Positions 35,599 to 44,725 of a DNA stretch of 61,287 nt are shown piece by piece. A program made the translations under genes and the position numbers. Source of the DNA: Xenorhabdus vietnamensis (GTDB lineage Bacteria > Pseudomonadota > Gammaproteobacteria > Enterobacterales > Enterobacteriaceae). The notes under the pieces are model-generated. The model was not told the DNA's origin. It saw only the letters and a program-made list of their open reading frames with translations, and ran no database searches. Each line of letters opens with the position of its first letter. The first letter of the stretch is position 1. Where the stretch lies: NCBI RefSeq assembly GCF_002127535.1, contig NZ_MUBJ01000024.1, positions 1-61,287 on the forward strand, given 5' to 3'.

Positions 35599-35627
35599 CT
35601 TGAATCCCGCGTTTTGATCCCCATAAT
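35599..35627 (+). promoter_or_regulatory. Heat-shock (sigma-32) promoter of grpE
   Basis: CTTGAAT (35599-35605), 13-bp spacer, CCCCATAAT (35619-35627), which fits the sigma-32 consensus closely and lies 44 bp before the grpE ATG. Confidence 0.85.
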
Positions 35628-35670
35628 AAGCGAGAATGGCGAAGATAATATAAAATACGCGGAGATATTC

Positions 35671-36252
35671 ATGAGTAGTAAAGACCAAAAAGCACCTGAC
35701 GAGCAAGTCTCAGAAAATACAGAAAATGTATTAGAGCAACAAATGAATGCAGAACAGGCAGACGCGCCAGAGACTGAAAATGTTGTTGACCCGCGTGTTG
35801 CTGAGCTGGAAGAGCAATTGAAACAGGCTCAGGTTAACGAACGTGATGCGATATTGCGCGCGCGCGCTGAAGTGGAAAACATTCGCCGTCGTACTGAGCA
35901 GGATGTAGAAAAGGCACACAAATTTGCATTGGAAAAATTTGCCAATGAACTTCTGCCAGTTATCGACAACCTGGAGCGTGCATTAGAAGTTGCTGATCGT
36001 GCCAATGAAACGCTGCTGCCAATGGTTGAAGGAATTGAACTGACTCTGAAATCTTTTATTGATGCAGTGGGTAAGTTTGGCGTTGAAGTAGTCGGTGATA
36101 TCAATGTGCCTTTCAATCCAGAAGTACATCAGGCGATGACCATGATGGAATCTGATCAGCATGAACCTAATCATGTGATGTTGGTGATGCAGAAAGGCTA
36201 CATCTTGAATGGTCGTTTATTGCGCCCTGCAATGGTTGCTGTTTCCAAATAA
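35671..36252 (+). CDS. grpE: Nucleotide exchange factor GrpE
   Basis: 193 aa co-chaperone that releases ADP from DnaK. An acidic disordered N-terminus (about 1-45), a long helical dimer stalk (about 46-95, [36 protein letters not shown]) and the C-terminal beta domain ([14 protein letters not shown]....[23 protein letters not shown]). The ATG at 35671 follows GGAG; a longer frame reaches into the promoter. Followed by a terminator at 36275-36302. Confidence 0.97.
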   Translation: MSSKDQKAPDEQVSENTENVLEQQMNAEQADAPETENVVDPRVAELEEQLKQAQVNERDAILRARAEVENIRRRTEQDVEKAHKFALEKFANELLPVIDNLERALEVADRANETLLPMVEGIELTLKSFIDAVGKFGVEVVGDINVPFNPEVHQAMTMMESDQHEPNHVMLVMQKGYILNGRLLRPAMVAVSK

Positions 36253-36274
36253 AATTACGGTATCCCGTGATCTA

Positions 36275-36302
36275 ATGCCGCCACTTAGAAGGCGGCATTT
36301 TT
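36275..36302 (+). terminator. grpE terminator (bidirectional)
   Basis: ATGCCGCC pairs with GGCGGCAT around ACTTAGAA, followed by TTTT. It separates convergent grpE and ung. Confidence 0.8.
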
Positions 36303-36317
36303 GCAAGTAGAAATTGA

Positions 36318-37007
36318 TTATTGGGGTAACAAAGGTGTCCAATCTATCGGAGACAACCCCTGGGTTTCCAACAGAATGTTAGCCTGTGAAAAATGTTTAC
36401 AGCCTAAAAACCCACGATGGGCAGATAAAGGAGAAGGATGTGGTGCTTTTAATACATGATGGCGCTGGGTATCAATAAAACGGCCTTTTTTCTGTGCATG
36501 AGATCCCCAAAGCAAGAAAATGACTCCGCTGCGATGTTCATTGATTGCGGCAATAACTTTGTCAGTGAAAGTTTCCCACCCCAAATTAGCATGAGAATGC
36601 GCGTTGCCGCGTTCAACAGTTAGCACGGTATTGAGCAACAATACTCCCTGTTTTGCCCAGCTGATCAAACAACCGTGATTGGGACGAGTAAATCCGGCAA
36701 TGTCCGATTCCAGTTCTTTGTACATATTGATGAGAGAAGGCGGTGCAGGAATGCCCGGCTGTACAGAGAAAGCCAGACCGTGGGCTTGATTCGGTCCGTG
36801 GTAAGGATCTTGCCCCAAAATCACCACTTTTACATCAGCCAATTCGGTATAACGGAATGCGTTGAAAACATCTTGTTGAGGCGGATAAATGGTTTTTCCA
36901 GCCTGACGTTCATTGGCGACGTAAGCTAATGTATCAACGAAATAAGGCAGTTTCTTTTCATTGCCGATGACATCGTGCCATATGAGAGGTGCGGATGGTG
37001 CGGACAT
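36318..37007 (-). CDS. ung: Uracil-DNA glycosylase
   Basis: 229 aa, removes uracil from DNA (E. coli 229 aa). Water-activating loop GQDPYHGP, the uracil-recognition motif LLLNTVLTV and the C-terminal [11 protein letters not shown] are intact. I start at the ATG at 37007 with AAAGGGA upstream. Confidence 0.97.
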   Translation of the reverse strand: MSAPSAPLIWHDVIGNEKKLPYFVDTLAYVANERQAGKTIYPPQQDVFNAFRYTELADVKVVILGQDPYHGPNQAHGLAFSVQPGIPAPPSLINMYKELESDIAGFTRPNHGCLISWAKQGVLLLNTVLTVERGNAHSHANLGWETFTDKVIAAINEHRSGVIFLLWGSHAQKKGRFIDTQRHHVLKAPHPSPLSAHRGFLGCKHFSQANILLETQGLSPIDWTPLLPQ

Positions 37008-37342
37008 AGCCAATCCCTTTCTAGATGATTATCAGATAGGCCTAAGCTTACCGATTCCCTTAGGATAGGGGAACCCTTGAAGGTCAATCTGTGCTTAATT
37101 CTTAGAATGAAAATCTGTTTTATAAATTTTTTTGAAAAAATACAAAAATAATTTCATTTGGTCATTCTATAAAAGATGTTTTAAAACATGTTGTTACTGA
37201 ATTATTATTAATAACCTTACAAAATTAGTTGATTACTATCAAAGAATCTTCCCATTTGTGCTGGTATACAGGAAATCATGAATGATGGTTGATTAAATAA
37301 TGATTTAACTAAATAACTAAGACGATGATGTTGGAGGTATAA
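37008..37342. promoter_or_regulatory. ung-grcA intergenic region with FNR box
   Basis: AT-rich spacer of 335 bp. A perfect FNR/Fnr-type site TTGAT-TACT-ATCAA lies at 37229-37242, about 100 bp before grcA. This fits the known anaerobic induction of yfiD/grcA. No other gene seen. Confidence 0.8.
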
Positions 37343-37726
37343 ATGATTACTGGGATTCAAATTACCCGATCTGACAACGCTGCATTAATGAATTCTTTTT
37401 GGCTGTTGGATGATGAGAAAAATGAAGCGCGTTGTATTTGTGCCAAAGCGGGTTACGATGAAGGCCAGATTGTTGCCAAAGAGGAATTGGGGCAGTTTGA
37501 ATATCGCGAGATTCAGTTGGAAGTCAAACCGACTGTGCGTGTAGAAGGCGGGCAACATCTGAATGTTAATGTTCTGCGTCGTGAAACGTTGGAAGATGCG
37601 GTAAAACACCCTGAAAAATACCCTCAGCTTACTATTCGTGTATCTGGTTATGCTGTGCGATTCAACTCACTGACTCCAGAACAGCAGCGTGATGTTATTG
37701 CGCGCACTTTTACAGAAAGCCTGTAA
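37343..37726 (+). CDS. grcA: Autonomous glycyl radical cofactor GrcA
   Basis: 127 aa (YfiD). Replaces the oxygen-damaged C-terminal part of pyruvate formate-lyase. The glycyl radical motif RVSGYAVRF is near the end (about residues 98-106). GGAGGT precedes the start. Followed by a terminator at 37750-37776. Confidence 0.97.
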   Translation: MITGIQITRSDNAALMNSFWLLDDEKNEARCICAKAGYDEGQIVAKEELGQFEYREIQLEVKPTVRVEGGQHLNVNVLRRETLEDAVKHPEKYPQLTIRVSGYAVRFNSLTPEQQRDVIARTFTESL

Positions 37727-37749
37727 TTTTTATATCAGACAAAAAGTCT

Positions 37750-37776
37750 AAAGGGAGAATCAATGCTCCCTTTTTT
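37750..37776 (+). terminator. grcA terminator
   Basis: AAAGGGAG pairs with CTCCCTTT around 8 nt, followed by a T-run. Confidence 0.85.
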
Positions 37777-37934
37777 ATTGGAATAAATAAGGAAACATAA
37801 TTCCTTATTTTTAGTATGTAATTTAATTTTGTTAATTAAAAATTAAATTTGTTTTAAACTTGTTAAATTTCCTGCCGATAGAGAGTTTGGGTTTTTAAAC
37901 ACCCTTAAACCTGAATAATCTGTAGGAGAATTTT

Positions 37935-39056
37935 ATGACATTATCAGTTAACACCAATTTTTCCAGCGAGTTAGGGATCTACTCATTACAAGGAAACTCC
38001 CTGCAACCTCAATCCAATTCTCCAATCCAGTCACTACCAGATAAAGTTGAACACATTTCTTCTTCAAGTATTTCATTTTCAGAAAACACTAAACAGGCTA
38101 ATGCACTCTATCAATCACTGATTAATAATTTAAATACGAGTGTGATGGCAGAACCTGAATTGAAAGCTAATGATATTGCAGGAAAACACTCTCAATTTAT
38201 TGATTATTCTCTGACACTGGTTACCCGTGATGTTTATCGGGAAAGCAGTTTAGGGATTGGCGATTATGTGCGTCTATCTGATGATGATTTATCGAAAGTA
38301 GGCATTGATCCCAAAACATTGAACGATTACTCAACCGGGTTTCAGGCTGGCGTCTACCAAAACAAAGGGTTATATATTGTCTCTTTCACGGGATCGAATG
38401 AATTAAAAGATTTTATGGTAAGCATTCGTCAGGGGCTTGGTTACAATGAAAAACAATATAATCAAGCTGTGGAATTGGCATATAAAGCGTTAAAAGTTTT
38501 TGGGGAAAATGTCATTTTTACCGGGCATTCATTGGGAGGTGGATTAGCAACTGTAGCTGCATTGGCAACGGGAAAACCCGCTGTTATTTATAATTCTGCT
38601 GGTGTTTCAGATGCAACATTGAAACATATGGGAATATTGCCTGAGGTTGCGCGTGAATTGGCAGGTAGCGGCTTGATACGACATTATACTGTCCAGCATG
38701 ATTGGTTGGATAATTTGCAAAAAACATTGCCCGTACCTCAACCAATGGGGAGCACTATAGGGCTAGAGTATGAATTGGACAGCATCTGGGATAAATTGCC
38801 TCATAGGTATGGATTTCATTCATTTAAGGCTCACTTTTTGGAAGCCGTTCTGGAATTAATGACAGAACAAAAGCCTTGGTTGAATAATCACGATACTATG
38901 TTGGCATCAATCGATAGTACCGATGAGAATGATGAAAATATAGCTTCCTTGCGATCATTGGCAATGACTATGGATGATTCTGCAACCAGAGAACAATTTG
39001 AGGAAGCTTATCAGCAAATCGCATCACAATGGAATGAGCAGAATTACACTGTGTAA
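37935..39056 (+). CDS. Lipase-family (alpha/beta hydrolase) protein
   Basis: 373 aa. The catalytic elbow GHSLGGG places the nucleophile at Ser199, preceded by FTGSNELKDFMVSIRQGLG, a class 3 lipase-like block. The first about 75 residues are Ser/Gln/Asn-rich and apparently disordered with no signal peptide, more like an N-terminus of an exported effector than a cytoplasmic enzyme. A C-terminal stretch about 325-365 is acidic. It occupies the place where E. coli has yfiE and eamB, between grcA and srmB, so it is lineage-specific. AGGAG precedes the ATG. Substrate unknown; a secreted phospholipase is possible. Confidence 0.75.
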   Translation: MTLSVNTNFSSELGIYSLQGNSLQPQSNSPIQSLPDKVEHISSSSISFSENTKQANALYQSLINNLNTSVMAEPELKANDIAGKHSQFIDYSLTLVTRDVYRESSLGIGDYVRLSDDDLSKVGIDPKTLNDYSTGFQAGVYQNKGLYIVSFTGSNELKDFMVSIRQGLGYNEKQYNQAVELAYKALKVFGENVIFTGHSLGGGLATVAALATGKPAVIYNSAGVSDATLKHMGILPEVARELAGSGLIRHYTVQHDWLDNLQKTLPVPQPMGSTIGLEYELDSIWDKLPHRYGFHSFKAHFLEAVLELMTEQKPWLNNHDTMLASIDSTDENDENIASLRSLAMTMDDSATREQFEEAYQQIASQWNEQNYTV

Positions 39057-39148
39057 TGTTTTGAATGTGGTGTTTTGATTAAGTAATAAATAGCAAACTA
39101 GTTGGGAGCGAAGCCATTGATTGTATGACTTCGCCCACATTTTGACAA

Positions 39149-40489
39149 TTAATCGTTGCTGGATTCAGTTACTTCTGGTTTGGGATTGCCTGAAGGAGTA
39201 CGGCGTTTACCAATATTTTTACTGTCGCGATGACGAACTTTCACGCGGCTTTTCTTTGTATCTTCAGTTTTTTTCTTCTCTTTGCGTTTTTCCAGCACTT
39301 TTTTGGATGGTTTATAGCTTTTTTTCTCACTTGGTGCTTTGGTTTGCGGACGAAGTTCATCAACGATCCGCACTTTCAAAGGTTCTTTGAGATAACGGCT
39401 GATTTTGCCCAAAAGAGGATGATCGTGCGCTTCAATCAGAGCAATGGCTGTTCCCTTGCGGCCTGCGCGAGCAGTACGGCCAATCCGGTGCAAATAAACA
39501 TCTGCTGTACGGGGTAAATCAAAGTTAAAAACGTGGCTGACGTTTTCGATATCCAGTCCACGGGAAGCAACGTCAGTTGCGATCAGAACATTGACTTTAC
39601 CATCATTCAGGCGTTTCACAGCATCTGTACGCTTGGCTTGCACCATTTCGCCCTCAAGGAAACAAGCCTGAATGCCTGCCTGACTCAGCCAATCAACAAC
39701 TTCACGCACACGCTCTCGCTTGCGTACAAACACAATGGATTTAGTAACGTCAGGTTGTTGGAGAAGGTGACACAGCAAGGCTGTTTTATGCTCTAGCGTA
39801 TCAGCCCGATAATAGAATTGCTGGATTTTTTTGCGTTCACGGCGAGAAGGTTCAGCATCGATCTCGACAGGGTCAGTTAACAGACGCTCAGCAAAATCGC
39901 GGATGGATTCTCCTTCTAGGGTTGCGGAGAATAACAATGTTTGTTTGCGCCAGCGAGTTTCACCTGCAATAGTTTCGACATCATTGGCGAATCCCATATC
40001 CAGCATGCGATCAGCTTCATCAAGGATCAACGTTTCCACTGCGCGACAGTCGAAGTTTTCTTCCTTGATATATTGCAGCAAACGCCCTGTCGTTGCGACA
40101 ACAATATCCTGATTCTCACTGAATACTTCCGCGTGATTCATGTAGGCAACACCGCCCGTTATTGTGGCAATGTCCAAATGTGTGTGAGCTGCAAATTCTT
40201 TTGCTTGTTCTGCAACCTGCATTGTCAGCTCACGGGTTGGAGTTAAAATCAGGATACGCGGAGGCCCCGATTTTTTGCGGGGAAAATCCAGTAAATGCTG
40301 TAATGCCGGCAATAGGTAAGCGGCGGTTTTACCTGTACCAGTTGGCGCTGAGCCTAGTACATCGCGTCCATCCATAGCAGCAGGAATGGCTGCCGCTTGA
40401 ATGGCAGTCGGGCGTTCGTAGCCTTTTTCATTCAGCGCATCAAGCAGGGATTCATCAAGTTCGAATTCGGAAAAGTTTGTCGCAGTCAT
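39149..40489 (-). CDS. srmB: ATP-dependent RNA helicase SrmB
   Basis: 446 aa DEAD-box helicase for 50S assembly. Motifs: Q-motif RPTAIQAAAIP, motif I APTGTGKT, motif II DEAD, motif III SAT, motif VI HRIGRTARAG. The basic C-terminal tail (about 385-446) binds RNA. The second of two ATG codons (40489) has better spacing to GAGG. Confidence 0.97.
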   Translation of the reverse strand: MTATNFSEFELDESLLDALNEKGYERPTAIQAAAIPAAMDGRDVLGSAPTGTGKTAAYLLPALQHLLDFPRKKSGPPRILILTPTRELTMQVAEQAKEFAAHTHLDIATITGGVAYMNHAEVFSENQDIVVATTGRLLQYIKEENFDCRAVETLILDEADRMLDMGFANDVETIAGETRWRKQTLLFSATLEGESIRDFAERLLTDPVEIDAEPSRRERKKIQQFYYRADTLEHKTALLCHLLQQPDVTKSIVFVRKRERVREVVDWLSQAGIQACFLEGEMVQAKRTDAVKRLNDGKVNVLIATDVASRGLDIENVSHVFNFDLPRTADVYLHRIGRTARAGRKGTAIALIEAHDHPLLGKISRYLKEPLKVRIVDELRPQTKAPSEKKSYKPSKKVLEKRKEKKKTEDTKKSRVKVRHRDSKNIGKRRTPSGNPKPEVTESSND

Positions 40490-40632
40490 CATATACCTCT
40501 ATTTGGGTCGCCGATTATAAACAGGTTAATCGCATTCTTCATCCTATAAAAGCATCCGATGGGCAGGTTGCTTTTATCCTCCGACCATAAGATTTATGCT
40601 ATGACAAATTCTAATTTCAGCAGATATGGGCT

Positions 40633-41415
40633 ATGGCATTGATACAGAAACCCGCTTTTCGCCGCGGTGGTTTTACATTTAAACAGTTTTTTGTTGGGCA
40701 TGATAAATGTGCGATGAAAGTCGGGACGGATGGTGTATTGTTGGGAACTTGGGCGCCAGTATACAACAGGAAAAGATGTCTGGATATCGGATGTGGCAGT
40801 GGTTTAATTGCGTTGATGATAGCCCAGCGTACAAAAGAAGATACTATCATTGATGCAGTGGAACTGGATGTTCTTGCTGCAACGCAGGCAGTTGATAATG
40901 TGCAACAATCACCATGGCCTTCCCGCATTACGGTTCATCAGAAAGATATTCATGATTTCGTGCGGCAAAATGTGCAACAAAATGAGATAGCGCAAAATGA
41001 ATCACGGAAACTTAGTCTTCAATACGATTTGATTGTTAGCAATCCACCCTATTTTGAACCTGCTATAGCATGTCGAAACGAAGCACGCAATCAGGCACGC
41101 TATACAGCGTCATTGACACATAAAGGTTTATTGGAATGTGTGCAAGCATTGATTACTCCAATGGGATTGTTTTGTCTGGTATTGCCTTATGATATCGGCG
41201 AACAGTTTGAAAAAATGGCATTAGATTTGGGATGGTTTACCCATTTTCGTGTCAGTATTCGTGACAGGCAAGATAAGCCATTACATCGCCTATTGCTGGG
41301 GTTATCCCTACAAGAACAGGGCGTTCAAATGAGTGAATTAACCATTCGAGGAACGGATGGTGCATATTCAGACGAATTCCGTCAGTTAGTAACAGATTTT
41401 TATCTTTATTATTGA
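40633..41415 (+). CDS. yfiC: tRNA1(Val) (adenine37-N6)-methyltransferase YfiC
   Basis: 260 aa SAM-dependent enzyme (TrmN6) that methylates A37 of valine tRNA1. Motif I is LDIGCGSGLIALMIAQRT and the N6-adenine motif is NPPYF. Typical opening FRRGGFTFKQFFVGHDKCAMKVGTDG. Divergent from srmB. In E. coli nadB follows; here it is absent. Confidence 0.95.
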   Translation: MALIQKPAFRRGGFTFKQFFVGHDKCAMKVGTDGVLLGTWAPVYNRKRCLDIGCGSGLIALMIAQRTKEDTIIDAVELDVLAATQAVDNVQQSPWPSRITVHQKDIHDFVRQNVQQNEIAQNESRKLSLQYDLIVSNPPYFEPAIACRNEARNQARYTASLTHKGLLECVQALITPMGLFCLVLPYDIGEQFEKMALDLGWFTHFRVSIRDRQDKPLHRLLLGLSLQEQGVQMSELTIRGTDGAYSDEFRQLVTDFYLYY

Positions 41416-41679
41416 TAATGTTAGCACTATTGAGATGGTGAATTGGATTATTTGGTACAATAGAATAAAAATTCTGTTTTTCTTAGATTAAAATCGTGCA
41501 CCCTGTGAAATAGAGGCTATGATTTGTGCTAGGTACCCAATAATAGATTTCCAAGAGATTGTATACCTCAAGACGCATTGAGCAAATGCCATCAAAAATT
41601 AATTTGCTTAAAATCAATAAAATAGACGGTGTGTAATACGAGAGTAACAGGTGTTGTAATATAAAATTACAGCTAAAGT
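41416..41679. other. yfiC-rpoE spacer without nadB
   Basis: No gene. About 260 bp of AT-rich DNA. A segment near 41530-41580 vaguely resembles short interspersed repeats of Xenorhabdus/Photorhabdus but is too degraded to call. Confidence 0.5.
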
Positions 41680-41707
41680 TGAACTTCACAGTCAATTGAT
41701 ACTCAAA
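41680..41707 (+). promoter_or_regulatory. Sigma-E autoregulated promoter of rpoE
   Basis: TGAACTT (41680-41686), 16-bp spacer, TCAAA (41703-41707). This matches the sigma-E consensus GGAACTT-N16-TCAAA/TCTGA and the place of the E. coli sigma-E-dependent rpoE promoter. Confidence 0.78.
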
Positions 41708-41710
41708 GTC

Positions 41711-41797
41711 ATGCTTGTTCGGGAAATCAGAACATCATATTGGTTTATTTTAATTATAAATGTGGAGTTTTACCTCAGGAGAGTGAACCTCGGATGA
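41711..41797 (+). CDS. RseD-like leader peptide overlapping rpoE
   Basis: A 28-codon frame from the ATG at 41711 to a TGA at 41795 that overlaps the rpoE start as ATGA. It ends in ...YLRRVNLG. E. coli rpoE is translationally coupled to an upstream short frame called rseD in the same arrangement. The sigma-E promoter would start transcription at about 41713, just past this ATG, so the peptide would only be made from longer transcripts or from an internal GTG. Confidence 0.5.
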   Translation: MLVREIRTSYWFILIINVEFYLRRVNLG

Positions 41798-42369
41798 GCG
41801 AGCAGTTAACGGATCAAATGCTGATTGAACGGGTCCAGAAGGGTGACCAAAAAGCATTTAATTTGCTGGTTATGAGATATCAGCACAAAGTAGCGAGCCT
41901 GATCGCTCGTTACGTACCTCAAGGCGATGTTCCTGATGTTGCTCAAGAGGTTTTCATTAAAACTTATCGGGCACTTTCTTCTTTCCGGGGAGATAGTGCT
42001 TTTTATACATGGTTGTATCGTATTGCCGTTAATACTGCGAAAAATTATTTGGTCGCTCAGGGGCGTCGTCCACCATCCAATGATCTGGATGCCAACGACG
42101 CAGAAAATTATGATACATCAAGTTCATTAAAAGAAATTTCGAACCCTGAGAACTTAATGTTGTCTGAAGAGCTAAAGGAAGTCGTTTTCCGAACTATTGA
42201 ATCGCTCCCGGAAGATTTAAGGATAGCGATTACGTTGAGGGAGTTGGATGGGTTGAGCTATGAAGAAATAGCCGACATCATGGAATGTCCTGTAGGCACT
42301 GTGCGTTCAAGAATTTTCCGGGCAAGGGAAGCCGTTGATAATAAAATTCAACCATTGATCCAACAGTAA
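41794..42369 (+). CDS. rpoE: RNA polymerase sigma factor RpoE (sigma-E)
   Basis: 191 aa ECF sigma factor directing the envelope stress response. Region 2 (about 10-95, KAFNLLVMRYQHKVASLIARYV...FRGDSAFYTWLYRIAVNTAKNYL) and region 4 (about 130-185, ITLRELDGLSYEEIADIMECPVGTVRSRIFRARE) are intact. First gene of rpoE-rseA-rseB-rseC. The ATG at 41794 is the conserved MSEQLTDQ start. Confidence 0.97.
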   Translation: MSEQLTDQMLIERVQKGDQKAFNLLVMRYQHKVASLIARYVPQGDVPDVAQEVFIKTYRALSSFRGDSAFYTWLYRIAVNTAKNYLVAQGRRPPSNDLDANDAENYDTSSSLKEISNPENLMLSEELKEVVFRTIESLPEDLRIAITLRELDGLSYEEIADIMECPVGTVRSRIFRAREAVDNKIQPLIQQ

Positions 42370-42401
42370 TGGGATAAAACAATATTTAAGGGTACTTTGG
42401 C

Positions 42402-43052
42402 ATGCAAAGAGAAAAACTTTCCGCATTAATGGATGGAGAAGCTCTTGATAGTGAAGTAGTTCATTTGGTCTCTGAAGATGCGATTATGCAGAAACAGTGG
42501 GAAAGATATCATCTTGTACGTGATGTGCTGCGTGGTGATGTGGGGAATGTATTGCATTTGGATATTGCGAGTCAAGTAGCTTTGGCTCTTGAAAAAGAAC
42601 CCGTTCATATCAATCCAGTAGCTGTTCTGGAATCCCAGCCAAAGCCTGAAACATGGTCGGCCATGCCATTCTGGAACAAAATTCGCACATGGAAGAGCCA
42701 AATTACACAAGTTGGTGTTGCTGCTTGTGTATCCCTGAGCGTGATTGTCGGTGTCCAACACTATAATAACGATAATAGTGGCTCTGAAATAGATAACCAA
42801 TTTGAAACACCGGCTTTTAATACATTGCCTGTGATGGGAACAACTTCAACAGTTGGTTTAGCGACTCCCGCCGAAGAAGAAACTTTCGGTAATGAACTGA
42901 GTATGCGAGTGCGTGAAAGTAATAAACGAATTGATGCGATGTTGCAGCAATATGAACTTGATCGCCGTATTCACTTTGAAAAAAATCAGGGTGTCACACA
43001 GGCTAACCAGCCGCTTGGAGAGCAAGTACCACAACAGACACGGCAATATTGA
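42402..43052 (+). CDS. rseA: Anti-sigma-E factor RseA
   Basis: 216 aa membrane protein that sequesters sigma-E in the cytoplasm and is degraded by DegS and RseP on stress. The cytoplasmic domain (about 1-95, QREKLSALMDGE) precedes a single membrane span (about 105-122, VGVAACVSLSVIVGVQ) and a periplasmic Gln-rich region that contacts RseB. Confidence 0.96.
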   Translation: MQREKLSALMDGEALDSEVVHLVSEDAIMQKQWERYHLVRDVLRGDVGNVLHLDIASQVALALEKEPVHINPVAVLESQPKPETWSAMPFWNKIRTWKSQITQVGVAACVSLSVIVGVQHYNNDNSGSEIDNQFETPAFNTLPVMGTTSTVGLATPAEEETFGNELSMRVRESNKRIDAMLQQYELDRRIHFEKNQGVTQANQPLGEQVPQQTRQY

Positions 43053-43089
43053 CAATGATAGTTCACGATAATAGCTTACGATAACAGTA

Positions 43090-44049
43090 ATGAAACATAC
43101 TTGGTTTTTCGTTTTTTTATTATCAAGTAGCCTGATAAATCCTCTAAGAGCCTCAGCACAGCAAAGCCGCGCTGAGGCTTTGTTACAGGATATGAGTAAG
43201 GCAGTACAGACGCTGGATTATGAGCTTGGTTTTATTAACTTGGAGCAGCGACTCATCGTTCCCTTACGTTACCGTCATGCCATTATTGACGGGCAGTCTA
43301 TTGCCCAAATTATGCAAATGGATGGTTCACGAAGGGAGATTATCCAGCGCGGTACTCAAATCAGTTATTATGAACCTGGATTGGATTCCTTTAGTATCCA
43401 TGGCACTCATATTATTGACTATCTTCCACCGATCATCTTTGCTGATTTTGCAAAATTACAGAAATTTTATCGTTTCATTGATGTAGGCAGTACACATGTA
43501 GGTGATCATCCCGTGAGTTTTGTGCGCATCATATCGAAAGATGAATCCCGCTATAACTATAACCTTCTGATTGATGATAAAACCCACCTTCCCTTGTGGA
43601 TAGATCTATTGGATAGAGATAATACAACAGTCGTTGAGCAATTCCGTGTCGTGTCATCAACAGTAAATGAACATATTAAAACGGAACTAAGCGCGATTAC
43701 AGATTTCAAATTACCCCCTATGTTACTCATTCCACCTTCTGATAAGTTGGCGTTCAATTGGTTGGTTGGAAGAGAGCCTGACGGCTTCAAAGAAATTTCC
43801 CGTAATAGCCGGAAGCTATCAGAGACAGAATGGTTACAATCCATCATGTATAGTGATGGGTTGTTTAGTTTTTCTGTAAATGTCATGAACTCAAACAAAA
43901 ATGTGGTTGATAAACAATTGCTTCGACAAGGCAGGAGAACGGTTTATACTTTGGCCAGAGGTAAAAATAGCATAACAATCATTGGTGAGCTGCCTTTCGC
44001 AACAGCCGAACAAATTGCAGCAAGCGTGACATTTACGGGAGAAAACTGA
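43090..44049 (+). CDS. rseB: Sigma-E regulatory protein RseB
   Basis: 319 aa periplasmic sensor that protects RseA from DegS. Signal peptide residues 1-23 (cleavage after ASA), then the lipoprotein-sensing large domain and the C-terminal RseA-binding domain. Its stop overlaps the rseC start by one base. Confidence 0.96.
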   Translation: MKHTWFFVFLLSSSLINPLRASAQQSRAEALLQDMSKAVQTLDYELGFINLEQRLIVPLRYRHAIIDGQSIAQIMQMDGSRREIIQRGTQISYYEPGLDSFSIHGTHIIDYLPPIIFADFAKLQKFYRFIDVGSTHVGDHPVSFVRIISKDESRYNYNLLIDDKTHLPLWIDLLDRDNTTVVEQFRVVSSTVNEHIKTELSAITDFKLPPMLLIPPSDKLAFNWLVGREPDGFKEISRNSRKLSETEWLQSIMYSDGLFSFSVNVMNSNKNVVDKQLLRQGRRTVYTLARGKNSITIIGELPFATAEQIAASVTFTGEN

Positions 44050-44513
44050 TGGTGAAAGAGTGGGCAACAGTTGTTCGTTGGCAAAAAGGCCGGGCATTGT
44101 TACGTTACGGTTCATCCTCAGGTTGCGGCAGTTGTCAGGCCAAAGCAGCCTGTGGCTCTTATTTACTGGAGAAAATAGGGCCAGAAAGCATCCATCAGTT
44201 GGAACTGGAAATTCCTCAACCACTTCAACCAGGCCAGAAAGTTGAAGTAGGTATTCCTGAAAGTAGTCTACTACGTTCAGCCATGCTGGTTTATTTAACA
44301 CCGTTGCTGGGGCTGTTTTTGGGAGCTGTACTTTTCCAATCTTGGACAGCTGATCAATTATGGATATGTTTAGGGGGAATTGGCGGTGGGTTCGCTGGTT
44401 TCTTCATTGCCCGCAGGATTGCTGCATATTGGGATAATCTGCAAACATACCAGCCTATAGTGTTGCAAATTGGTTTACCTCCTGATGCAGTTAAGGTTCT
44501 ACAGCAAGAATAA
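44049..44513 (+). CDS. rseC: SoxR-reducing / sigma-E regulatory protein RseC
   Basis: 154 aa inner-membrane protein with an N-terminal Cys cluster (CGSCQAKAACGS) and two membrane spans (about 78-96 and 103-122). In E. coli it has a small positive effect on sigma-E and takes part in SoxR reduction. Co-transcribed with rseB. Confidence 0.95.
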   Translation: MVKEWATVVRWQKGRALLRYGSSSGCGSCQAKAACGSYLLEKIGPESIHQLELEIPQPLQPGQKVEVGIPESSLLRSAMLVYLTPLLGLFLGAVLFQSWTADQLWICLGGIGGGFAGFFIARRIAAYWDNLQTYQPIVLQIGLPPDAVKVLQQE

Positions 44514-44725
44514 TTTACTTGATCATGAGAGTTTCAACTTTATTTATCATACTGAAAACTACTGGGTCATACTGAAAACCACAGGCATGACTAGGTTTTC
44601 ACAGGTTTGGCATGTAGAATACAGCTCCTCAGGCCAGTGGCCGAACCAATAAACTGTCGCTTTATGTCCATCGGTGTGTCCATAGGCGAATGATTCAGAA
44701 ATATTAAGGCAAAAAAGATTAAATA

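Noticed and set aside
41520..41590. Interspersed repeat of the Xenorhabdus/Photorhabdus type
   Set aside because: Only a vague likeness from memory to known repeats; no second copy in the window.
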